64,000 bases of DNA from Opitutaceae bacterium (GTDB lineage Bacteria > Verrucomicrobiota > Verrucomicrobiia > Opitutales > Opitutaceae): assembly GCA_027482185.1 (NCBI GenBank), contig JAIXWF010000015.1, positions 310,001 to 374,000 on the forward strand, in the 5' to 3' direction. Shown one piece after another: positions 1-8,359 of the stretch. The position numbers were made by a program, and so were the translations under genes. Below the pieces are notes generated by a model. It made no database searches. It saw nothing but the letters and a program-made list of their open reading frames with translations, and was not told the DNA's origin. Positions within the stretch are counted from its first letter, which is position 1, and the number at the start of each line of letters is the position of its first letter.

Positions 1-2015
1 ATCTGCTCGGCGAGCAGGCGGCGGACGGCGTGGGCCTCCGCCTCGACGGCGGCGCGGCGCGGGCCGTAGAGATGATCGCGGTGGAAACGCGCGAGGCGCG
101 CCTTTTCCTCCTCGTTCTGCTGCGTGGGCGAAAGGCCGATGAGGTACTTGATGTCGTGGCGCAGCGGCACGCCCTCGACGAAGCGCGCGTTGGCGCGGAG
201 GGAACTGGCCCAGGCCGAAGCCGACAGCAGCGGATCGTCGCTGGCGCTCGGGCTCTTGATCACGGCGCCGGCGCGGTCCCACCACGCGGAGCCGTCGCTC
301 TGCGCGATCTTCAGGCCGGTGTAGGATTTGCCTTCGCGCACGCCGGATTCGCAGGCGGTGAGTTCGAGGCGCGTGAACTGGCCGGCGGCCGGGAGCGGGC
401 CGGCGTGCAACGCCTTGGCCGCGACCTCGGGCCCGAAGGCCTGCGGATCGCCCCAGACCATGCGGACGGTCTTTTCCTCGCTTTCGAATTCGAGGCTGAC
501 GGCGCGGGGCGGATTCGCGGGGTCGGGTTGGAAATGGACGAAGGCGGTGACTTCGTTGCGGACGACGAGCGTGATGTCGCCCGTGGAAAACGTGAACGGG
601 CGTTCGGCCTTGCCCGCGACCTGCAGCGCGCGTTGGCCGCCGGCAACCGGGACGCCGGCGCCGGAACGCCACACGCCGGCAGGAGCGGGTTTGCCGAAGT
701 CCCGCGCCCGGGCCTGGTCGGAATCCTCGGCCCAGATCACTTCGTAGGTGATGGGCGTCTTGGTGTATTTCTTTTCCGGCTTCGCTTTGACGAGTTCGTC
801 GACGCGGGCGCGGAGGGCGGCTTCGAACGGGACGACCGCGGCGTTGATCTCGTCGATCCGGGATTGGGTTTTCGCATCCGGGGCGATGACGGCGATGGGG
901 CCGGGCAGGCGGACATTGCCGTCCCACACGCGGTCGGCGAGGCCCTTGAAGATGGCGCCGAGGGAATAGTATTCGCGCTGCGAGATCGGGTCGAACTTGT
1001 GGTCGTGGCAGGAGGCGCAGTTGGCGGTGAGCCCCATGAAGACGGCGGCGGTGGTATCGACGCGGTCGGCGGTGTTGCGCATCTCGGCTTCGGCCTCGAT
1101 GGCGCCGCCCTCGGAGGTGGTGAGGTGGTTGCGGTTGTAGCCGGAGGCGACGAGCTGGTCGATGCGCGGATTCGGCAATTGGTCGCCGGCGAGCTGCTCG
1201 ATCGTGAATTGGTCGAACGGCAAATTCCGGTTGAAGGCCGAGACGACCCAGTCGCGGTACGGCCAGATCATGCGGACGTTGTCGAGATGCAGGCCGTGGG
1301 TGTCGGCGTAGCGGACGGCGTCGAGCCACGGGCGGGCGAAGTTCTCGCCGTAGCGCGGGGAAGCGAGCAGGCGGTCGACGAGCCGGTCGTAGGCATCGGG
1401 CCGCCGATCCTGGACGAAGGCGTCGACTTCCTCGGGCGTGGGCGGGAGGCCGGTGAGATCGAGGTGGAGCCGGCGGACGAGGATTTCGCGCGGGGCTTCG
1501 GGGGCGAGGGCGAGCTTCCGCGGGGCCAATCTGGCGGCGACGAAGCGATCGATCGGATGATCGCTGCCGGCGGCGGCTTTCTTCACGGCGGCCGCGGCGG
1601 GCACGGCGATGCGGGCAACGGGTTCGAAGGCCCAGTGTTTCTGGTAGGGCGCGCCCTCGAGGATCCAGCGGCGGAGAATCTCGCGTTGCTCGGGCTTGAG
1701 CGGCGGCTTGTGGGATTCCGGCGGCGGCATGACCTCGTCGTCATGCGGGCTGATGATGCGCTGCCAGAGTTCCGATTTCTCGATGTTGCCCGGGACGATG
1801 GCGCGGATGTCGTTGCGTTCGGCGTAGGCGCCCTCGGGGGTGTCGAGGCGGAGCTTGCCCTTGCGGTGGGCGGCGTCGACGCCGTGGCAGGCGAAACAAT
1901 TGTCGGCCAAAATCGGCCGCACGTGGGTGTTGAACGTCAGCGGTTCGGCGGCTGCGGCGAAGACCGGCAGCACCGTGAAGGCAAGAGCGAGCGCGGACGC
2001 GGAACGAAGGGACAT
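1..2015 (-). CDS. PSCyt1/DUF1549(/DUF1553) secreted cytochrome protein, 3' end outside window
   Basis: Starts at ATG 2015-2013 and stays open through base 1, so about 671 residues are visible and the C-terminus, where DUF1553 is expected, is missing. A signal peptide (residues 1-22) precedes a PSCyt1 haem-type motif C40-F-A-C-H44. A DUF1549 region follows with the family landmarks DLTGLPPTPEEVDAF and a second CxxCH in CASCHDHKFDPISQ. The family is typical of Planctomycetota and Verrucomicrobiota and travels with sulfatases; an extracytoplasmic redox role in polysaccharide breakdown is usually supposed but unproven. It is the last visible gene of a minus-strand series with the FAD oxidoreductase (2224-4503) and the duplicated-module protein (4578-7007). 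A full-length paralogue lies at 36113-39331. Family assignment is firm; function is inference. Confidence 0.9.
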   Translation of the reverse strand, partial: MSLRSASALALAFTVLPVFAAAAEPLTFNTHVRPILADNCFACHGVDAAHRKGKLRLDTPEGAYAERNDIRAIVPGNIEKSELWQRIISPHDDEVMPPPESHKPPLKPEQREILRRWILEGAPYQKHWAFEPVARIAVPAAAAVKKAAAGSDHPIDRFVAARLAPRKLALAPEAPREILVRRLHLDLTGLPPTPEEVDAFVQDRRPDAYDRLVDRLLASPRYGENFARPWLDAVRYADTHGLHLDNVRMIWPYRDWVVSAFNRNLPFDQFTIEQLAGDQLPNPRIDQLVASGYNRNHLTTSEGGAIEAEAEMRNTADRVDTTAAVFMGLTANCASCHDHKFDPISQREYYSLGAIFKGLADRVWDGNVRLPGPIAVIAPDAKTQSRIDEINAAVVPFEAALRARVDELVKAKPEKKYTKTPITYEVIWAEDSDQARARDFGKPAPAGVWRSGAGVPVAGGQRALQVAGKAERPFTFSTGDITLVVRNEVTAFVHFQPDPANPPRAVSLEFESEEKTVRMVWGDPQAFGPEVAAKALHAGPLPAAGQFTRLELTACESGVREGKSYTGLKIAQSDGSAWWDRAGAVIKSPSASDDPLLSASAWASSLRANARFVEGVPLRHDIKYLIGLSPTQQNEEEKARLARFHRDHLYGPRRAAVEAEAHAVRRLLAEQ

Positions 2016-2098
2016 GGGCGGACGGCGCCGCCGGGCGGTACGGCCGGGCAAGCGCGGTGGGGAGGGAACGAAGCGGTGGCCCGGACCCTCACCCGGGC

Positions 2099-2217
2099 AG
2101 CTGAAAGTTGAAAGGGGAAAGTTGGAGCTGACGGCGGTCAGCTCCAAGCTCTCAGCGGTCAGCTTTCAGCGGTCAGCCGCACACCGATTGCCGAGAGCTG
2201 ATCGCTGACCGCTCCGA
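2099..2217. repeat. Heptad repeat array, GCTGARR variant, with 11-bp hairpin
   Basis: Fills the gap after the stop codon of the FAD oxidoreductase gene (stop 2226-2224). Read on the minus strand it is a degenerate 7-bp array (GCTGACC, GCTGAAA, GCTGACC, GCTGAGA, GCTTGGA). It ends in a perfect 11-bp inverted repeat, TTGGAGCTGAC at 2122-2132 and GTCAGCTCCAA at 2137-2147, with a 4-nt loop. The heptad differs from the GTTGARR arrays elsewhere mainly at its second base. Bases 2016-2098 show nothing recognisable. Confidence 0.75.
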
Positions 2218-2223
2218 TCCTCC

Positions 2224-4503
2224 TCACGGCACCGGCAGCAATTGCACGGCGTCGATGTGGGCGTTGCCGTCGGCTTTGGCGGCGTCGATCACGACGGCGC
2301 CGGGTTGGCCGGCGACGAAACGGAAGGTGCCGAGGGAGACCCAGCGGTTGTCGATGGGGCCGGGGACCTTCTGGTTGATCGTGCCGCTCTTTTCGCCGTC
2401 GGCGTGGCGGACGGTGTAGGCGGTGTTGCTCGCGCGGTTCTCGTGGGCGGCCGTCGCGAAACGCACCTCGTAGCGGCCGGTGGCGGGCGCGTTGAGGGCG
2501 AAGGTGGCGGTGTTGCCGGGGCCGCGGGCATAGACGTAGTCGGAGCCGATGTGGTCGAGGTTCTCGCCGCCGGTCCACTTGCCGGTGAGCTTGGCGGCGG
2601 TGTTGTCGACCACGGTGCCCTTGAACGAAGCGGGGGCGGCGCCCTTGCCGGTGCCCTCGGCGAGCGGCGCCGGCGCGGGACCGGAGAGGTCGAAGGTGTT
2701 GTCCGGCATACGGCGGGCGCGGCCGGGGAGCTTCAGGAGCGCGTCGAGTTCGTTCCAGTAGAGCGTGTAGACGTCGCGCGGGGTGACGTTGTGTTTGACG
2801 GCGATCGAGGCGGCCTTGCCGACGACCTCGCCCATCATGCCGATCGTCTTCATGACGCGGACGGTGCCGAGGGCGTGGTCGGTGACGCTGATGTTGCGGC
2901 CGGCCATGAACATATTGGAAATGTTCACCGAGTAGAGGGTGCGGTACGGGATCGGGTAGCCGAAGTTGCGGTCGACGCGGCGGTCGTGCTCGGCGATCGA
3001 GATGAAGGGATTGTCGGGGAACTTCGCGGCGAATTCCTTCTTGGGGAAATGGAGGTCGATGCTCCAGGTGCTGGGGACGACGCCGTCGGGAAATTCGCGT
3101 TTCGTGATGATGTCCTCGTGCGTGAGCATGACATCGCCGACGATGCGGCGGGATTCGCGGGTGCCGCCGACGTAGGCGACCCAGTCGAGCTTGGCGTTGG
3201 GGTGGTCCTTGGCGCCGTCGCGGTTCTTCATCGCGTTGAAGGCGCCGAAGACGGCGCGGAAGTTCCAGTCGCGGATGAGTTCGAGATCGTTGATCGGGTG
3301 CTTGTTGAAGCCGCTTTCCCAGAACCACTCGCCCTTGCCTTTGTCGACCATGTCGGCGCGGCCCATCTTGGGATACGGGAAGTCGTTCATCGTGAGATCG
3401 AGGGCCCAGGGCGTCTCGGGGAATTTCTGCGGGGCGGACGCGTTGCTCCAGACCCACATGTTGGACATGCCGAGCAGGTCCTTCATCTCGATCTCGTACT
3501 TGGCGCCGGCGAGGTGCGCGAGGGAACCGTGGCCGGTGCAGTCGACGAAGAACTTGCCGCGGTACTTCTGCTCGCGGCTGGTCGAGGTGTTGAGGGAGGT
3601 GACGGAGACGATGCGGCCGTCCTTGGTCTCGGCGGCGTAGACGTGCTCGTTGAGGTAGAGGGTGATGTTCTTGTCGGCGCGGACGAGGGCTTCCTTCTGG
3701 GCGTCGCCGAATTCTTCATACGTGCCGGGGGAGTTCTTGGCCTTGTCGGCGAACTCCTCGACGATTTCGCCGATGTGCGGGTACTTGCCGCGGCGGATGA
3801 GGCCCTGGGCCCAGACGCGGATTTCGGAGCTGCCGTTGCCGCCGAGGACGGGTCGGTTCTGGATCAGCGCGACCTTGAGGCCCATGCGGGCGGCGGAGAG
3901 AGCGCTGCCCATGCCGCCGTAGCCGCCGCCGACGACGACCAGATCGAACTGGCCCTGGTCGACGGGCGCGGCGGGCAGGCCGAGCAGCTGTTTGCGCCAG
4001 GCGGGGAGCGGCGCAGCGTCGTTCGGGGGCGTTTCCTGGGCGTCGGAGGTGAAGTAGATCGCGTCGCAGCGGCCGGCGAAGCCGGTGAGATCGCGGAGGG
4101 CGACGGCGGCGGTCTTGCCGGCGATGTCGACGGTGCCGCCGTCATGCCAGAACCACGCGGCGCCCTTGGTGCCGAAGGTTTCGGCGAGGGGCTGGCCGTT
4201 GATCAAGACCTGGAACTTGCCGGGGGCGCCGGGCGCGCCCCAGTGGGCGACCCAGTCCTTGGTGCGCACCCAGACGCGGTACTTGCCGGGCGCGGGAAAC
4301 GTCACAGTGGTCGTGGCGTCCTTCACCGGCTGGCCCAGGCCGTGGGCGAGCAGGTAGGGCGAACCCATGAGGTCGATGAACTGGGTGTCGAGGGACCAGC
4401 CGCCGGGGGACTGGAAGCTCTCGGCTTCGACGAGCACGCGGTCGGCCGCGAAGACGGGCGCCGCGGCGAGCAGGGCGAGGGGGAGGAGGGAACGGAGTTT
4501 CAT
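2224..4503 (-). CDS. Exported FAD-dependent oxidoreductase with flanking sugar-binding-like domains
   Basis: 759 residues from ATG 4503. A signal peptide ends near A19-A20. An N-terminal beta-rich module (about 22-165) resembles carbohydrate-binding or golvesin/xanthan-lyase-type domains. The FAD_oxidored (PF12831-type) core follows, with dinucleotide-binding motif VVVGGGYGGMGSALSAARMG and the family landmarks RPVLGGNGSSEIR, GGTRESRRIVGD and MFMAGRNISVTDHALGTVRV. The last 130 residues form a second golvesin-like beta module (GKWTGGENLDHIG to the end). The family is implicated in oxidising sugar or lipid substrates, but the substrate is unknown. A cytosolic relative without the flanking modules is at 24135-26417. 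It follows the gene ending at 4578 after a 74-bp repeat-filled gap, probably in one transcript. Family confident, substrate unknown. Confidence 0.9.
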   Translation of the reverse strand: MKLRSLLPLALLAAAPVFAADRVLVEAESFQSPGGWSLDTQFIDLMGSPYLLAHGLGQPVKDATTTVTFPAPGKYRVWVRTKDWVAHWGAPGAPGKFQVLINGQPLAETFGTKGAAWFWHDGGTVDIAGKTAAVALRDLTGFAGRCDAIYFTSDAQETPPNDAAPLPAWRKQLLGLPAAPVDQGQFDLVVVGGGYGGMGSALSAARMGLKVALIQNRPVLGGNGSSEIRVWAQGLIRRGKYPHIGEIVEEFADKAKNSPGTYEEFGDAQKEALVRADKNITLYLNEHVYAAETKDGRIVSVTSLNTSTSREQKYRGKFFVDCTGHGSLAHLAGAKYEIEMKDLLGMSNMWVWSNASAPQKFPETPWALDLTMNDFPYPKMGRADMVDKGKGEWFWESGFNKHPINDLELIRDWNFRAVFGAFNAMKNRDGAKDHPNAKLDWVAYVGGTRESRRIVGDVMLTHEDIITKREFPDGVVPSTWSIDLHFPKKEFAAKFPDNPFISIAEHDRRVDRNFGYPIPYRTLYSVNISNMFMAGRNISVTDHALGTVRVMKTIGMMGEVVGKAASIAVKHNVTPRDVYTLYWNELDALLKLPGRARRMPDNTFDLSGPAPAPLAEGTGKGAAPASFKGTVVDNTAAKLTGKWTGGENLDHIGSDYVYARGPGNTATFALNAPATGRYEVRFATAAHENRASNTAYTVRHADGEKSGTINQKVPGPIDNRWVSLGTFRFVAGQPGAVVIDAAKADGNAHIDAVQLLPVP

Positions 4504-4577
4504 GAAAATTGGGAAATGGGGAAATTGGAAAATCGGGAAACGGCGGAGGGCCAGAAATCGGAATTGGGAAATCGGGA
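4504..4577. repeat. Degenerate 7-bp repeat array (pyrimidine-rich on the minus strand)
   Basis: The whole gap between the TAA stop at 4580-4578 and the next ATG at 4503 is low-complexity sequence with a 7-bp rhythm. On the plus strand it is variations of GGGAAAT/TGGGAAA (for example GAAATGGGGAAATTGGAAAA). It begins immediately at the stop codon, like the other arrays in this window, but has a different unit. Confidence 0.65.
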
Positions 4578-7007
4578 TTACTCGTAGGTGAACCAGGCGG
4601 TGGCGGTGGTGGCGGCGGAGCTGACGGTGCGGACCCAGTAGGCCTGGAAGCCGGCCGGGAAACGGTGCGTGACGGTCCGGCCCGCCGGCACCTCGAGCGC
4701 GGCGTACTCGACCCAGCGGCCGGTGCCGGTGAGGTCGACCTCGAGGCGGACGTTGACGGCCTGGGCGGCGGTGTGGCTGACGGCGACGGACTTGGTGTCG
4801 TAACCGGTCATCAGATACGGATCGGAAGGCACGCCGGCGGCGACGGCGGAATCTTTCCACGGTCCGCCCTCCCCGACCGGCTTGCCGAGACTCCAAAGGT
4901 CGTCGACGCCGCCGGCCCAAAGCGCGGCCTGGCCGTCTTCGGAACGGACAAGGTGCGGGTTGGTCTTCGGCGCATCGGCGGCGATGCCGGACATGAGCAG
5001 CAGCCCGCGCCACGTCGCGAAATCGTGCACGCGGCGGGCGTGGGTCGCGACGGGGCGGAGCTTGGCGATGCCGCCGGCGTTTTCCGCGGGCAATTCGTAG
5101 AAGGTGCCGGCGCAGTTGAGCAGATCGCGCTCGGTGCAAACTTCGCGGGCGGTGCGCTCGGCGCCGAAAGGACCGGCGGCGGCGTAGTCCTTCGTGGCCT
5201 TGGGCAGGCGGAAACGTTTCCCGGCTTCGTCGGTATAAATCACGGAGGCGGCATCGAGGGCGACGGCGTCGCGCGGGATCGAGACCTTTTCCTGCATCCA
5301 GGCGTGGGCGCCGGGTTCGTCGGTGCGGCGCAATTTCATGTCGGGGCCCATCTCGTAGAACGCGTCTTTGCCGGCGGCGGCGAAGGCGAGCGTGCGCTTG
5401 TTTTGGCCGCGGGCGTGGAGCAGACCGCCGCTCGCGGGCTGCGCGGGATCGGCGGCGAGGCCGGCGAAGCGCGCATCGGCGGCGCGGTTGCGGCGGTCGG
5501 CGTTGCGGTAGGAGAAGATCGCGGAGGCCTGGGCGAGGTCGCGGTCGGCGCGGACCCGGATCCACGCGCCGGTTTCGCCGGCGGCGAAGAGCGTCCAGGC
5601 GTAGCCGGCGGCGGGCACGACGACGTCGCGGAGCCGGGTCCAGCGGCCGTCGCCGGCGCGGTCGACCTCGAGCGTGAACGTGACCGCCGCGCCGGCGCCG
5701 TGCACGAGGTGCAGAATGCGCTGGTCGTAGCCGGAAAACAGATACGCATCGGAGGGCGCGTCCTTTTTCACCGGCTCGTCGGTCCAGACGGCGCCGCGGC
5801 CGATGGCCGGGCCGAAACGGTCGAGCTCGGCCGGGTCGATGAACCAGAGATTGGACTGGGACTGGCCGGGGCCGGCGAGGTTGCCCTTGGCTTTGCGCTT
5901 GTTGAGGAACTCGCTCTGCGCGGTGTCGTCGCAGCCGAGCACGAGCCGGTCGCCCCAGCGCGCGAAGTCGCCGACGACCTTGAGGTAGTTCGAACGCGGG
6001 GCGATGCCGGCGGATTGGCGCGGGGAAAACGTGCGCGGGAAACGCCAGAACGTGCCGTGCATCGTCATGAGCAGGTCCTTCTCGCCGATGTCGCGGATGC
6101 GCGGCCACTCGGTGTTCCAGCCGTGGGCGCCGTCGTAGGAATGGCTGCCCTTGGGCAGGCGGTAGGCGTGCCATTTCCCGCCGTCGAGCACCTGCAAGAT
6201 CAGGGAGCGGTGGTCCCAGCCGATCGACCAGACGGGATCCGTCGCGGGGTTGTCGTTGCCGTAAAGACCGCCGGGACCGGTGACCTCGGTGAATTGGTTC
6301 CGGCGCACGTGGGTCCATTTGTCGGAGACGCCGTCCCATTCCGCGAGCACGCCGCTGGGGATGTCGGGTTTCGTGCGGGCGAGCGTGCCGTGTTCGCCGT
6401 TGTTGGCGTAGATGAGGCGGCCCTGGCCGGAGTACAGGCCCTTGCCGTGATAGCCGGGGAGGTCGGCGCGGCGGAACGGTTCCTTCACCTGCTCGTCGCG
6501 GAAGAGTTCGGTCACGGCGAGCGTGCGCACGTCGACCTCGTAGAACCCTTCCTCCATCGAGGCGTAGTAGATCTTGTTGGCGGGATCGGTGAGGTGGCGG
6601 GCGTTGCCGGTGGGCCGGCCGTACATCTGCGCGAACGGGATCGCGCGGACCTTGCCCTGGGCGTCGACGGCGTAGGGCCCGATGAAGAGCTGCTGCGATT
6701 CGCGGTGGATGAAACGGTTGGCCGGCGTGCCGCCGATGCTCTCGGGGTGGATCGTCAGGCGCAGCGAGGTGTCGATGGAGTAAAGTTTGTCGTCGGAGCC
6801 CTTCGGCATGTGCGGCGAATAGGTGACGACCCAGAGGCGGTCGGCCCACGGCACGACGGCGCCGGTGCCGCATTCGCCCTGCGAATTGAAGAACGCGAGG
6901 TGCGGGTAAATGCCGGAGAAAACAGGCAGCGCGGGATCGGGCGCGGCGGCGCGGGCGGCGGCGATGCAGCAAGCGGCGGTCAACCAAGCCGGAAGACGGA
7001 AATTCAT
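4578..7007 (-). CDS. Secreted protein of unknown function with a large internal duplication
   Basis: 809 residues from ATG 7007, chosen because it starts a clean signal peptide (MNFRLPAWLTAACCIAAARA); an upstream in-frame start would add 22 basic residues. No named domain was recognised. The N-terminal 340 residues are rich in short beta-type repeats with W, D and G, suggesting a propeller. Residues about 341-502 and 650-809 are internal repeats: both contain a PSDxYLxxGYD segment, then an LEVDxxGxGRW segment and a C-terminal beta sandwich-like stretch. It is first in a minus-strand unit with the FAD oxidoreductase and cytochrome protein, with a LacI-type operator 108 bp upstream (7115-7130). 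A periplasmic or surface role in glycan handling is inferred from context only. Confidence 0.85.
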   Translation of the reverse strand: MNFRLPAWLTAACCIAAARAAAPDPALPVFSGIYPHLAFFNSQGECGTGAVVPWADRLWVVTYSPHMPKGSDDKLYSIDTSLRLTIHPESIGGTPANRFIHRESQQLFIGPYAVDAQGKVRAIPFAQMYGRPTGNARHLTDPANKIYYASMEEGFYEVDVRTLAVTELFRDEQVKEPFRRADLPGYHGKGLYSGQGRLIYANNGEHGTLARTKPDIPSGVLAEWDGVSDKWTHVRRNQFTEVTGPGGLYGNDNPATDPVWSIGWDHRSLILQVLDGGKWHAYRLPKGSHSYDGAHGWNTEWPRIRDIGEKDLLMTMHGTFWRFPRTFSPRQSAGIAPRSNYLKVVGDFARWGDRLVLGCDDTAQSEFLNKRKAKGNLAGPGQSQSNLWFIDPAELDRFGPAIGRGAVWTDEPVKKDAPSDAYLFSGYDQRILHLVHGAGAAVTFTLEVDRAGDGRWTRLRDVVVPAAGYAWTLFAAGETGAWIRVRADRDLAQASAIFSYRNADRRNRAADARFAGLAADPAQPASGGLLHARGQNKRTLAFAAAGKDAFYEMGPDMKLRRTDEPGAHAWMQEKVSIPRDAVALDAASVIYTDEAGKRFRLPKATKDYAAAGPFGAERTAREVCTERDLLNCAGTFYELPAENAGGIAKLRPVATHARRVHDFATWRGLLLMSGIAADAPKTNPHLVRSEDGQAALWAGGVDDLWSLGKPVGEGGPWKDSAVAAGVPSDPYLMTGYDTKSVAVSHTAAQAVNVRLEVDLTGTGRWVEYAALEVPAGRTVTHRFPAGFQAYWVRTVSSAATTATAWFTYE

Positions 7008-7089
7008 GGGGAAAACGGGAAACTCAGGAGGGGCAAGGCGGAGGCCGAATCGAGGGTGCCGCCGACGGAACAACAGTGTGGTCTGGCTC

Positions 7090-7115
7090 CCGCGGAAAAA
7101 TCAATCCGCGGAAAA
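7090..7115. repeat. Two direct copies of CCGCGGAAAA upstream of the 4578-7007 gene
   Basis: CCGCGGAAAA occurs at 7090-7099 and 7106-7115, phased by 16 bp and abutting the LacI-type operator. A third copy lies at 23933-23942, upstream of the EF-hand TonB receptor. It could be a second regulator site; significance is uncertain. Confidence 0.4.
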
Positions 7116-7130
7116 TTGAATTCGTTCAAC
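7115..7130. promoter_or_regulatory. LacI-type operator O1 (degenerate)
   Basis: ATTGAATTCGTTCAAC matches the palindrome GGTGAACNCGTTCACC at 12 of 16 positions, with the central CG kept. It lies 108 bp upstream of ATG 7007, about the same distance as O3 and O5 from their TonB-receptor starts. Weakest of the five sites. Confidence 0.6.
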
Positions 7131-7155
7131 GCGGTGGGCCGGGACCGGCCGGAGT

Positions 7156-8307
7156 TCACGTTTTCGGTTCCCGCAACGGGATCGCGACGTTGAAACTGGC
7201 GATGCGGTCGGGCGTGTGCGCGCCGGCGCACAGCAGCACGGCCGGGCGTCCGTCGGGACCGAAAATCAACTGCGGGCGCTCGAGCGCGTCGAGTTTCCGC
7301 CGCTTGCCGTCGGTCCAGACGATCTCGGGCGTCGTGACGAACACGTGCTTCGCCGGCCGCCAATCGAAACCGTCGCGCGACTCCCAATGCGCCAACGAGT
7401 AGCCGCGGCCGGTGAAGATGCCGTTGTTGTCTTTCACGATGCCGCGGTAGCGGTCGCCGTCGTGCCAGATGAACGGATCCTCGGCGGCAAAGTGCTCGCC
7501 GGGGCGCGTGAAGATCGGGGCGAGGCGTTTCGCAAACGGGCCTTCGGGCCGGTCGGCGGTGGCGACAAGGTGCACGACCGGGCCGCCGAAGGGCGGTTTG
7601 CCCTGCGTCGCGACCGCCTTGTAAACCATGAGCACGCCGCCGCCGGGCCGCACGCACACGGCGGGGTTCGAGGTCATCAACGCATCCGGGGCCGCGGCGT
7701 CGGCGCTGATGTCGACCACGGGGCGGTCGAAACGCGTCCACGGTCCGGCCGGGGAATCCGCCGTCGCCACGCCGATGCGCTGGTGGTTGCGGTGCGTCCA
7801 ATTCAGCGGCAGCTGCACGATGCCGTCGCCGTAATTGCCCATGTAATACAGGCAGTACTTTTTCCCGACGCGCAAAATCGTGGGATTGTGGGTGCAGGAA
7901 CCGTCCCAGAAACCGCCGCCGCGGGCCGGCAGGACGACGTCGGCGTGCCGATACGGCCCCTCGGGCCGGTCGGCCACGGCGCGCGCGACTTCGGAATGCG
8001 TGACCCAGGCCTTGTGCCCGAGCCGCCGCGGCCAGCGCGAATAGAAGAGATGGTATTTGCCGTCGTCGCCGCGCACGGCCGAGCCGCACCAGATCGAGAA
8101 TTCCGGATCCTCGAACACGGCGCCGGCCGGCACAGGCTGGAGCCAGCGGCTGAAGTCGACGTCGTCGCCGAGCGCCGAGGTTGGCGCCGTGGGTGCGGTT
8201 GCAGCGACGGACATCGATCGCGTGCCCAGGGCGGCCAGGCCCAAGGCGGACCAACGGAGAAATTCACGGCGGGGCAACGCAGGCAGCGGGGAGTCGGCGG
8301 GAGTCAT
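7156..8307 (-). CDS. Tat-exported five-bladed beta-propeller glycoside hydrolase (GH43/GH117-like)
   Basis: 383 residues from ATG 8307. The N-terminus carries a twin-arginine signal, R-R-E-F-L-R-W followed by SALGLAALG. The body has the propeller-glycosidase pattern: IWCGSAVRGDDGKYHLFYSR, HNPTIL, YYMGNYGDG, HQRIGVATADSPAGPW, TSNPA, AEDPFIWHDGDRYRGIV and ERPQLIFG, which place acidic catalytic candidates in each blade. A paralogue with an ordinary Sec signal is at 13253-14353. Such enzymes act on non-reducing ends of oligosaccharides; the actual bond is not predictable here. It is the last gene of the GH16 / GH9-like / propeller unit, and its stop lies 26 bp from operator O1 of the next unit. 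Confidence 0.82.
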   Translation of the reverse strand: MTPADSPLPALPRREFLRWSALGLAALGTRSMSVAATAPTAPTSALGDDVDFSRWLQPVPAGAVFEDPEFSIWCGSAVRGDDGKYHLFYSRWPRRLGHKAWVTHSEVARAVADRPEGPYRHADVVLPARGGGFWDGSCTHNPTILRVGKKYCLYYMGNYGDGIVQLPLNWTHRNHQRIGVATADSPAGPWTRFDRPVVDISADAAAPDALMTSNPAVCVRPGGGVLMVYKAVATQGKPPFGGPVVHLVATADRPEGPFAKRLAPIFTRPGEHFAAEDPFIWHDGDRYRGIVKDNNGIFTGRGYSLAHWESRDGFDWRPAKHVFVTTPEIVWTDGKRRKLDALERPQLIFGPDGRPAVLLCAGAHTPDRIASFNVAIPLREPKT

Positions 8308-8359
8308 GGGGTTCGGAATTGCGCGGAAGGCAGAGTTCGGCCGCGGCGCAGCGACGGCT

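Noticed and set aside
4509-7193. Very long open frame on the plus strand opposite the secreted duplicated-module gene
   Set aside because: It is antisense to a gene with a signal peptide and coherent protein sequence. The translation is Gly/Ala/Val/Glu-rich with no motif, as expected opposite high-GC coding DNA with biased third positions.
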